From Haliotis asinina (Eukaryota > Mollusca > Gastropoda > Lepetellida > Haliotidae): a stretch of DNA of 64,000 bases. The translations under genes were made by a program, and so were the position numbers. Position 1 is the stretch's first letter, and every line of letters starts with the position of its first letter. The notes below the pieces were generated by a model. That model searched no databases and was not told the origin of the DNA. It saw nothing but the letters and a program-made list of their open reading frames with translations. Of the stretch, positions 9,827 through 20,200 are shown in pieces. Where the stretch lies: positions 18,136,501 through 18,200,500 of the forward strand of contig NC_090283.1 in the NCBI RefSeq assembly GCF_037392515.1, given 5' to 3'.

Positions 9827-12051
9827 AATGCAAGAAAATTCAAGCGTTCAGATTACATTTCCAGTGTCCAGCTTTGAATAGGGCTGTTGGAGGAAATCTG
9901 AAAGTAAAGGAAAAAAGCCATGTGAAGTAGAGTTTCATTATCTGTTTCCCCAAGCATATGACAGTCATTCATACAATGCGACTTACGCCTTCCTTAGTAC
10001 GGTGACTAACTTTCTTTTCACAAATATCCTTACAAATACGTCGTGATCTTTTTGAGAAAATAGGAGATACATGTGCCTTGCTTAATCTTCATTAACAGGG
10101 GGTGGCCTCCAAAGCAGAGTGTAAATAATTCAGTATTCAACAGTTTAGACCTTTTAGATGTATACATTGGTATATACCAAACAATAATTTCATGAGTCAG
10201 ACGCTATTATATACAACAATATGCACGCACAAATTAACAATAAAACTCGCTAAAACTGAAGTGTTTATAGTTAACCTATTTTGTCACGTAAGAGACTTCT
10301 GTGTGTATTTAGATCTCTCTGTATGTTGGAAAAGTTCAAATATTTCGAAACATATTGTTATTGTGCGATTGATTATAGGCATGAAACAAAACTGAGGTTC
10401 TATTTGTAACCCTGTTCTTTGGTTTGAGATTTCGAGCTCAGGTGGTTGTGAACCAGGAGCAAAGACAGTCAAGTCTTCGTGGATCGTCTAGTGGTTTATC
10501 TAGTTTTGCATCAACGGTTATGATATAGTGATACTATTCAGGTGTTTTGCAAACGTACTGTAAGCAATCCTGAATATTCGGGAGCGCATCGACCTCTGAC
10601 CGACTACCTTAGCCCCGCAAACCGTCACACCGTACCTCACTTTTCCCCCTAGTTTTATCCCCAGTCCTCCTTACATCAAAGTCCAAAATCCATCAACCCA
10701 TAATTGACAGGTTCGCTGGGCTGTCCTTTAGATGTCCACCTCTATACCTACTTTTTAAGTCAAGACTTATAGAAATGAAGAGAAACAAAATTTGACTCGA
10801 GGGCAAGGTCATTTGGTCCTATTAATTCCTCACTACACTACCCTCTGTCTGTTATAAAACTTGGCCACTTGTATTCCCTTCTGTCCATTTTGACGTTCTT
10901 TATCTTTTCTGATCTAGACATAAACCCAAGGCTTGTGATATTGTCCGATGTCAGCCAAGTTCGCACAGCCAATTAATTACCTAAATCCCTTGCTATCTGC
11001 ACTCCCGGTCCTCGCGTAGAAATTCCATTTATATTTAAATACACAGTTCATGTACGCTTCCTAACTCATATAAATCATAATGTACAAAGATTATTTTAAT
11101 TAGCATTTAAATAAACTATAAAACATCCTTATAAACCGAGAGTGTAGCACCCGGTTACGTATTCATATCGTTGAAAATCTTTTCTAGTGTGTAGCAGAGT
11201 AACCCAAGTGGCCCAAACTGCATTCTTTTCAGTTGATGTTATCCACTCTTTAAAAATATGCTGTTTCCCCTTAAACTGTCGAATAGTATTAGTCAGTCCC
11301 TGTGTCCCCTTTGCCTAGCCAACTGTAATAATCATAGAGCCGTGCCCTGTAGAATTCCCCCTGTTCAGCCATCTTGGTTTGGCTCAATATATACTCTGCG
11401 GGTTACTTACCTTTAACTTCTGGAAGATCCAAAACACCGCGGGGTGTCAGATCTCAATTCAGTCTCGTTCCTGTGCGCTTTTGTCAGAAGTATTCTGAGT
11501 CACGGCACCAAAAACCGCAAGCGAGCACCCCTTCTTGTAGTAGGGTAACCAAAACAGTAAAAAGCCATAGCCTCGGGTAGTAACAACAGGAATCAAATGG
11601 AATGGCAGAGGATTCCAATGATGCGCATTCGGCGTTTGATTTCCAGCATGAGGAGGAGGGTTACAGCAGTCGTCCGTGCGAGGGGAGGATACACCAAATA
11701 CTGATGTCACCATTAATGTTGGCTTAGGATTGAACAGTGAACGTTTTGGAGAACTTTGGGTACGTTGGAACACAGACATTGTCTGTGTGACCATAGTTTT
11801 GTACATGATAACTGATAACGCTTTTAGTGCTCCCATATGACCGTCAATAAATTACAGCCGAAAGTAGCAGCAGTGTTGGTAGTTGATGGATTGACACTTT
11901 AGATGGTTCAGTTAACGAAATTATAACCATGTGTTTGATTTCCATATCATGAATGACCAGTGTGTTGTTGTAAATACAATCTTATAGCATGAAATTGGGT
12001 AGTGCTTAATTAATGGTCATGTGTATATTTACGATATATACAACAAGTCCA
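9827..12051. other. No recognised gene or repeat
   Basis: Unremarkable unique-looking sequence. A GT-like donor (TTAAAG|GTAAGT, minus strand, about 11413) follows a short minus-strand frame, and a 125-codon minus frame lies at 11459-11836. Neither has recognisable protein features, so neither is called. Confidence 0.4.
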
Positions 12052-12485
12052 GATAACTATGGTGGCTGATTTGGGCCATCGCTTTCTCGCCTTAAATGTT
12101 CGAGGCGAGAAAGCGAGAAAGCGATAGCACAAGACGAGAAACTACGAATGGTGATTAAGCTCCAGATTGTAGTCATTCATGAGCAGACAGGACTGAATTG
12201 TGGGTAATATCGCTTTCGCTTCCATGCTCAATCGCTTTCTCGCACAATGATATCGCTTTCTCGTCTTGTGTTATCACTTTCTCGTCTTGTGTTATCGCTT
12301 TCTCGTCTCGTGCTCTCGCTTTCTCGTCTCATGTTATCGCTTTCTCATCTCGCGTTATCGCTTTCTCATCTCGCGTTATCGCTTTCTCGTCTCGTGTTAT
12401 CGCTTTCTCGTTTTGTAATATCGCTTTCTCGCTTCCAAAACTTAAGGCGAGAAAGCGATGGCCCAAATAAGCCACCATAGATAAC
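12052..12485. mobile_element. Foldback/MITE-like element with internal 21-bp minisatellite
   Basis: Ends are inverted repeats of about 38 bp with one mismatch: TATGGTGGCTGATTTGGGCC at 12058 and its complement ending GGCCCAAATAAGCCACCATA at 12479. GATAAC flanks both sides (12052-12057 and 12480-12485), a 6-bp target duplication. Between the arms, 12230-12430 holds about nine 21-bp units of the form ATCGCTTTCTCGTCTCGTGTT. Because 21 is a multiple of three, long repetitive open frames appear on both strands, but I regard them as by-products. The superfamily is not assigned. Confidence 0.88.
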
Positions 12486-12555
12486 AGGACTGGATGACTT
12501 TTGTGACTCGTGGTGAGTCGTCGAGACAAGACTGCCTTGACCCTGAATACCGGGT

Positions 12556-12905
12556 GTATATATGCTGCATTTCACTCACAGCCGTCTCACTGAGCAGTTC
12601 CGTGTATTCCTATTGTTCTCACGCTAAAGAATTTGAGTGTCTCCACTGACAGAAGTTCTGTCGACAAATTACTGGCTGGTCTGAGTTCCAGTATACCACA
12701 TGATATATTAAACACAGCAGTCTTGTCGCAGTCTGGGTACAACAGCAAGACGTTTACCCAGCAAGGTGATCTTTTGTTCCATCAGCCATGTATTTTTATG
12801 GAGAGGTCAGCATATCAGTATCATAAGAAGATGTTTGTCCAAGCTCTGTTCGACCGTTGGTCATATCACCCATGTAAACAGGGGATTTTACCACCTATGT
12901 ATTAA
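12556..12905 (+). other. Candidate exon or unknown transcript; weak
   Basis: A TATATATG box near 12556 precedes a 90-codon frame (SSVDKLLAGLSSSIPHDILN..) with ordinary residue composition but no ATG near its start; an acceptor-like CCACTGACAG lies just upstream of AAGTTCTGTCG. Product unknown, possibly chance. Confidence 0.2.
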
Positions 12906-13029
12906 GTGGGGCCATAACGCTTCTAGCGTAAACATCACTTTGTTACACGTGTAATTAAACCAAAACACTATCAGACAGATATCGTATTTCAATCATTAAG
13001 ACGCAGGTTCAACTGACCGTCAATTAAAA

Positions 13030-13245
13030 TTAGTGAGTGAGTTGGGTTTTACGCCGCTGTTAGAAATATTCCATCGGCGGGGGACACCAGGAATGGGCCT
13101 CATTCTGGGGAATCGAACCCAAGACTTCGGCGTGACATGCGAACACTTTAACTTTGGGTACAATGTGTGAAGCCCATCACTGGTGTTCCCAACCGTTATA
13201 TTGCTTGAATATTGCTAAAAACGTCGTAAAACCATACTCGCACTT
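13030..13245. mobile_element. Two SINE family B pieces in inverted arrangement
   Basis: 13033-13148 reads (minus-sense) TTTTACGCCGC..GGGGGACACCAGGAATGGGCC..AATCGAACCC. 13149-13240 then runs the other way: GGGTACAATGTGTGAAGCCC..GGTGTTCCC..GAATATTGCTAAAAACGTCGTAAAACC. Together they form an imperfect foldback. Confidence 0.75.
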
Positions 13246-13564
13246 GCAATATTTGGCAATTTAGTTTTGGTTCCGTACAATCAAGTGCAAACGATGAGGC
13301 CATTCGTAAAGGTATGAAACGTTGTTTGTCACCGAAAGGTCTTGCGTAAAGTAAGTGTAAGGTGACCTTGCGTAAAGTGACCAAATTACAACCCAGAAGT
13401 ACCCGGCACCGTTCAAGGTGATGGACTGTTTGAAGATGGAGCGAGTTTAACTGAGATCTGCTTACGTCATTTGCCGACTTCTACGACATGTGAGCCAAAT
13501 AGGGGAGACAACTCAATGATTGCTATTGAAATGAAGACGGGCACGCGAAGTTTGTTTTGATTGG

Positions 13565-14268
13565 TCAAGGTGCCACTGTGCAAAGCGTATCAGCGCTATG
13601 GTAACCACAGCTACCATGCTGAAAGGTTTCAGCAATTTCATTTATTACAGTGTTATAACTCTCATAGTCAGCAGTGGTTACAACAAGGGTGTGACGGAGA
13701 CTGTGAGAGGGGCTAGATGCTTTCCAGGCGCTGACGATATAACCAGAGTTATACTGCAAACATCTCCTCTGTGGTGCACTGCTGGCCTCGACTGTTGGTC
13801 TTGTCTGCCGGTCCACGTTCCTTCTGTGTCTCAAGCTGACTCTCTCCGAAGACTTAGCCGACAGTGCTGTGTATATAGGAACTTCTCAACTATAATGTCA
13901 CAGTGTCACCGACCTTATATCGTGGCCATAAAGTTGATGTGATACAGCCACACAAACAATAAATGTTTATAGCATCAAACACGCAGTCGACCCCTTCACC
14001 CGATAGCCCTGTCAATCGTTTATTGACATATCAGTGTGGGCATCAAAACTTTGTTTGTTCAAGACCCTGCAACTGTCGTAATCATCAGAAGCTGGACCCT
14101 TACTCTCGGAACGTTCGTAACCATAAGAATTCTTACCTTTATCGTAGCCAGTGTGTTGAGACACTGGTCTTCGTGAATAAATTCACTGAAGGAATTTCTA
14201 ACACTTCTACAACAGACGATTGTGCAGACGCAGAGATACCCACAGGCTTTGCAAGTGAGTGTGAGTGA
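13565..14268 (+). other. Two adjacent unidentified open frames; possible exons
   Basis: 13598-13942 (114 codons, with WCTAGLDCWSC and QCCVYRN) and 13963-14268 (101 codons, with CGHQNFVCSRPCNCRNHQ and DDCADAEIPTG) are both Cys-containing and open. The second could end at a donor-like GCAA|GTGAGT near 14257, but that coincides with the start of a SINE tail (GTGAGTGTGAGTGA). No domain recognised. They may be a fast-evolving secreted gene or non-coding sequence. Confidence 0.22.
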
Positions 14269-14315
14269 ATGAGTTTGATTTTACGACGCCTTTAGCAGTA
14301 TTCCCGCAATATCAC
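14255..14315 (-). mobile_element. SINE tail fragment
   Basis: GTGAGTGAATGAGTTTGATTTTACGACGCCTTTAGCAGTATTCCCGCAATATCACG is family B tail only. From here to 15790 the sequence is AT-rich with nothing recognised. Confidence 0.7.
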
Positions 14316-15791
14316 GCAGTTGAGTGCAAATCGTGCAATTTTCAAAACATGGAAAACGCACTACTGGTCCAAATGCGCGTGTATGAATGTGGCATAAATA
14401 CCGACACTTGGCGATAGATATGTCTGATATAGCGGCTTCACAACGTCAGCTGTCATGGGCCTGCAACTGCAACTATGTGTACCTTTCAATTGTAATGGGT
14501 GTGGAAATTTCTCAATTTCTAAGTTCATTAGTCATTAGGGTTGTGAAAATGACTGTTTCCTTGGGTGAAGAAACATTTGGAACTTTTTAAATTTTCAGAT
14601 GTGTTATGCCTTGGAATCTCACGTATGTATTGAACACTTTTTGTATGTACATATTACAGTACAAAATGATCAAAGAAAATTATATGGGGAAATAATTGTA
14701 TCATCAGCATCCGACATGATCAAAGTTTGAAACGTACCTGAAGTTTGCATTTGTTTCACAGGTCATGCAATAAACAAGCTTTTAGAAGACCATCACAAAG
14801 GTGTGCAAATATAGTCATCGTATTCATATGTATATTATGTCTCAAATAATTGTAAAGTTTATTCATTTATTTAAATACCTTTGAAATCATGAATGGCCAG
14901 ATTTAGATTTATAACACGTTTGTTATCAATGTAAATATTAGCTCATCTAGGTATATGAACTATTAGCAAATTGACATACGTCGGCATATATTTCAATGGT
15001 TTGGTAAAATAAATGCTTTATGGAAATGAGGCAGTCATTCCCCATTTATAAAATAAAGTCAAAAGAATTATTTCTGAGCATTTAATACACCCAAACTGAA
15101 ACACATTCACCGATAATGTGAATGCTAAAACTTCTGTATATGTGTCTTCCCGATAAACGTTTCATTCCATGATTTTTCAGAACAGCTGCCTGAAACTTAG
15201 AAAGCTTGACCCCATACATGTATGGTGATATCCGGGGACTGACACTCTCCCGAATTATAAAGTAAATTGTAAGCAGCGTTGTAACGATGCATCGAACTAT
15301 CGATGGACTGCAGTTGGTGATTCTCCGATAGCAATTAATCGATGATAGAAACGAAATACTGCCAATGCATCGACAGTCTGTGTGACCATCGGTAGTTTAA
15401 TAATTGATTTCCTTTGATAGAATTTTAATATGCAGCGCAAAATACAAGTATCGTAAGACAAACATCGGTAACTGAAGATCAATTCTAACCCGGATCTTCA
15501 CAGGCACTGTGTATTTGTGATTCATGCGGGAGAAATGTGTGTGATAATGGAACATAATTTATCGCTTTTTTAACCACTGAAGAGATACTGTCAGTATAAA
15601 TTACAGACATATAACATATGCGTAATGTCCTCCTTGCCCTGTCATGGTGTTACTATGGAAACTAACGAAAAGTAGACGCCCGCAATATTATTACCTCTGT
15701 GTCCACTTCACCTAGGAAATTAAACGTAATTGTCGCCATGTGACACGATCAGTTGGTCGCACATAGGTGTGCGTATCCTGCCCCACCGTTG

Positions 15792-16034
15792 GCATCCGTC
15801 ATTAGTGAGTGAGTGAGTGAGTTTAGTTTTACGCCGCACTGAGCAATATTCCAGCTATATGGCGGCGGTCTGTGAATAATCGAGTCTGGACCAGACAATC
15901 CAGTGACCAACAACATGAGCATCGATCTGTGCAATTGGGAACCGATGACATGTGTCAATCAAGTCAGCGAGCCCGACCACCCGATCCCGTTAGTCGCCTC
16001 TTACGACAAGCACAGTCGCCTGCATCCGTCATTA
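15792..16034 (-). mobile_element. SINE family A with 13-bp target duplication
   Basis: The body is 15805-16021, flanked by perfect 13-bp copies of GCATCCGTCATTA (15792-15804 and 16022-16034), direct proof of a retrotransposition event. The element is in minus sense: its 3' tail is the (CTCA)n side at 15805. It contains the box GTCGTAAGAGGCGACTAA but lacks the outermost part seen in the copy at 34557-34830. Confidence 0.93.
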
Positions 16035-16399
16035 ACACATGCAAAGGCTTGTCAACCGTTCACCTGAAAGCAACGTTAGTTGGTTAACGTCAGTGTTGTC
16101 ACTGACGGATCACATTTTGAAATGCCTTCCAGATGTTTACCGAAAAACGTTCTGATGAAGCACTGGATGCTGTAACCGTGATCGAACAACTGAACACGTG
16201 TTATGACGCTCATTGTAACACTAATAGCATGCTCGTTGTACCTCAGAATGTGTGAAATGTAAACACCGAAGATGGAACTGTTGGAATATAGCACCACATG
16301 AAAGGAAAGTTGACGAGTGGGAAGCTGAAATCATCCCTCTCACATAATGAATTTTGTCACTCTGAAGGGACTCTAAGGGACTGCTCATAATTTATAACT

Positions 16400-16456
16400 A
16401 GTGGGGATGATAAATAAATAAATAGATAAATAAATAAATAAATAAATAAATAAATA
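16400..16456. repeat. (AAAT)n microsatellite
   Basis: About 14 AAAT-type units with one GATA variant. Confidence 0.95.
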
Positions 16457-16837
16457 CACCTCCGGTTTGTCATGTTCAAAATCAATGAAGCTCTCCTCCA
16501 CATCATGTGCGCAAAATTAATTACAAGGTTGTTATTTAAATAGCCACCGTAGTGAGGGTGATTAAACTGCTTACACCAGAAGGTCATGCTTACTATCCAT
16601 ACGTAGTAGGCGTGATGAAGATTCCAAACATAGTTACAGTTTTATGTTTATAAATAGAAATAATTGTCGCAAGTCAGTTAATCAGTCATGCTTTTATAAC
16701 ACTTCCAAGAACAATGGCCATGACTTTCCTAAGTGGTGTAATGAACGATATTAGATTATCGATGTACCGGAGGCTGAAGTTAAACGTCCTGGCAAAATGA
16801 ACTTGTTTTGATTTTGCCAACAAAATTGTTTTGATTT

Positions 16838-16915
16838 TCGCGTGGTGGGCGCACTGTCTATGGCTAGTGATCCGGTGAGCTGGAGGTGCCAGGATCGAAC
16901 CCACATTTAATGCTC
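16838..16915. mobile_element. Repeat family C fragment
   Basis: GGCTAGTGATCCGGTGAGC then GGTGCCAGGATCGAACCCA, shared with 22920-22965 and, inverted, with 28530-28575. Confidence 0.6.
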
Positions 16916-16997
16916 AGGGATTGGGAAAGGCAGGGGCCATGGGCCAGTTTGCACATTAGAATAAAATAATGACCCATTAAATTTTATTAATTTACTA

Positions 16998-17226
16998 TTG
17001 ATAGATGGACATTGGCTCCTTTTAAATTCAGAAAATGGCCCACTGTCAAAGTTCTCTACCCCAATCCCCGAGTGCTGTTTCCATACAATGGTTAGCTTAT
17101 TTGAGGGTTTGTCGGCAGGAACAACTACAAGCACCACAAGCTTTGGCGCCGGTGGGAATGCTGATACACCATATAAACCTCTCTTAGTCTTTCTGACAAC
17201 TCTGCTGATATTTCCAGTCTTCCCCC
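16998..17226 (+). promoter_or_regulatory. Upstream region/5'UTR of the MCT gene
   Basis: The last ~110 bases before the ATG (..CTGATATTTCCAGTCTTCCCCC) are conserved upstream of the second MCT copy, where they are present in repeated form. TATTTCCAG|TCTTCC could be a 3' splice site, implying an upstream non-coding exon. No TATA box was seen. Confidence 0.4.
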
Positions 17227-20200
17227 ATGACACGTCAGAAGGATGCAGGATGGGCGTGGGTGTGTGTAGTGGGCTCGTTCTACATCCACTTCATCGTATT
17301 TGGACTCATGCAGTCCTTCGGAGTAATATACGTGGAGCTGCTGAGTCAGTTTGAAAGTTCTCGTGGTGAGACTGCCTGGATTGGATCTCTTCTCAGCGGA
17401 CTTGTCCTACTGCTTGGTACGTTACACACATTGAATTCAGCCTCGTTGGGTAGGTAATCATACTGAATTCAGCTTAAACACATTACAAAAATTCAATTCA
17501 GCCTCGTTGGTAAGGTAAACGAGAACCCATATACCACATATGGTCTCTGGGTAAACACATTTAAATTAGCCTCTATGGTAAGTTGCACACATTGAATTCA
17601 TCCATCGTTGGTAAGTTTTCACGTTCAAGCAGAGGGTAACCGTAGCAAACAGGGTTGCGCAACAGATGACGAGTCTCCCTATATGTTAGCGACGAGGGCA
17701 AAGGAAGGCACCGTATTTTCGTCTCTTCGGTTCGAAAAATATTTTTAATGTGAAAATAAAGTAATGCCACTATAAAGGGTACATACTCATTTCCTCTCCT
17801 TCACGGCGTTGTGTTCTCCGATTTCCTAATATTACGTGAAATACATTTCATGCATCATTTTAAGCGCTAATCCATTTCCCCTGCCAGCTTCCGGTTCAAC
17901 GGACTGAAGAATCAAGAAAAAGCCAAAACTATCTGCTTTACAGTTTTCCTGTATTACAAGTCGTCTTCGTTAAATTTAGGACATTAATGAAATACAGATG
18001 CATTTTTTCTCGTTACGAACAATGTAAGTGTTGTTAGTAGTCTAAGGGTCGGCCCAAAGTATCAACCCCAAACTTGGCCTTGACCTTTCTTTCAACCAAA
18101 TTGATGACGTCAGTATTTGATTATGTAAGATTCCTGTTTGATTACAGGACCCCTCGACGTTATTGTCCTGGGCCTGCTGGGGACTCGCGTGACAGCAATA
18201 CTGGGAGCTGTGCTGGCCTGTGTTGGCTGCAGTGTCAGTTTCCTGGCCAAGAGTCTCATCTTCCTGTACTTCAGTTATGGCGTCCTTCAAGGTAAGCATG
18301 TGGAAAGGTCACCTGTAGTGACGTCAGGAAGGTGAACATTGCCGTCATTCACGGGAGGTATAGTGGTTGACCCTCTCGGCAGGATACCATTATAATGTTT
18401 CAAAAATGTGGGAAACACGATTTGCTGTGTTGGAGAACATAGGTGGACATGTGAAATTGTCGGAAGTTATAAAAGGTCAAGGTAAGCGTATTCTTCTGTC
18501 ATTCTCTCATCTGTGCTGCAGCCAGAAATATTCTAACTATCCCCACTGTACTATACATGGCTGAGTGAGTTTTGTTTTACGCCACACTTAGCAGTATTCC
18601 GTTTATGTGGAGGTCTGTGAATAATCGAGTCTGGACCAGACAATCTGGTGATCAACAGCATGAGCATCGATCTGCGCAACTGGGATATGAGGACAGTAAT
18701 ATACATGAAACGCATGTGAGTGGTTCATATCAGTATTAAAACACAAATATTATGTTTGTTTCTCCCCAAAATGTGGTCATGGGTTTTACATCCACACTCG
18801 GCAGGTCCAATTGTCATAGTATTCACTTCCTCCAGGTCAAGTATTCACAGTCTTCACCCTCTTCAGGTCTGGGGTGGCAGTGGGATAGCCTAGTGGTTAA
18901 GACGTTCGATCGTCACGCCGAGGACCCGGGTTCGATGCTCCGCATGGGCATAGTGTGTGAAGCCCATTTCTGGTGTTCTTCGCTTGATATAGCCAGAAAG
19001 CGGGTAAAACAAAACCAGGTCCAGTATTCACTGTATTCACACTACAGTATTCCACATATTCTCACCTTCCAGGTCTGGGTTTTAGTCTCCTGTTTGTGTC
19101 CGCCACCGTCATTGTGAATCAGTACTTTGTGAAAAGACGGTCCCTGGCCAACGCACTGGGGTCTCTAGGAGGAGGTGTGGGGACGCTAGCTCTCCCTCCT
19201 CTTCTACAGTTGATGATGTCGGTATACACCTGGAGGGGAGCATTGTTGATTACAGGTGGACTCGTCCTCAACTGTGCTGTGTTCGGGGCACTTTTCAGGC
19301 CGTTTTACACCAAGCAGGAACTGACAGATATGAAAACAGATTCAATGAAATCAGGTAGGACTGATCCCTGAAATTTAAACATAGAATATATTAGAGATAG
19401 TTTAGAATACATGAATTAACCTTGAGCATATCATCATTTTAGTGCGGTCTTTATTAGTCACCATTTCGAACTTTCCGCTTAGTTACATTTTCTAATTTTG
19501 TACCAAGAACATAAGAACATAACCGTTAAGGGACTATTAAGTAATTTCAGGTGCCCTCAGATCAGGTCTTTGTTAGATGTGTCCAAGAGCGTCCGTTGGG
19601 ATAGCTCTTGGGTGGTAGTTAAGGATGGTGGCCAAGAGACAGAGGGAAGACACGAGTCAGTGGTAGAGAGGAAGACAGCAGGAGCCATGTTTTATTAATG
19701 ATGGTCGAAGTGGTATATAGAGTGCTAAGCCTGTGTCAGAATGCACATCGGGACCGCGGGCAAAGGTTCCCGGTGAGGAGACCCAGTCTGTCACTTCTGT
19801 CGATGATCTGGGATGGTATGTCATGGATCGGATAAAACATACCATAAATGAGTTTAGAATACTCGCTTTTACCTTTATATTTGTGTTGTTGTTGTTTTTT
19901 CATCCTCTTGGAGACAAGCAAGAAACAGGTAAGACCTGCTCTGCTGCCGCTTTCTGCTCAAAAGTCAAGTCCGTCCTTTCGACCTTCACCAACGTCAGAT
20001 ACACCATCTTTGTTGTGGGTTCCGTAGTCGGGGCTCTCGCATACCTCATCCCTTTCAACCACCTCCCAGACCTCGCCCACGGCATTGACATCCCAGAGAA
20101 GAAGTCGACTTGGCTGATATCAACCATCGGGATATCCAGCATGGGAGGACGCCTGCTATTTGCTCGGATATCCGACATCCCTTGTGTGAACAGAGTGGCT

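Larger units (their letters stand above)
18292..19072 (+). other. MCT intron 2 with SINE pieces and repeated acceptor-like motifs
   Basis: Contains a SINE A fragment (18562-18690), a SINE B (18885-19012) and several acceptor look-alikes (CCTCCAGGTC, TCTTCAGGTCTGGG, ACCAGGTCC) before the real CCTTCCAG|GTCTGGG of exon 3. Confidence 0.7.

Noticed and set aside
11374-11836. 125-codon minus frame and a GTAAGT donor near 11413
   Set aside because: The frame has stopped before the donor, and the frame that reaches the donor is short.
12198-12575. Ser/Leu-rich and Glu/Lys-rich repeat frames
   Set aside because: By-products of the 21-bp minisatellite in the foldback element.
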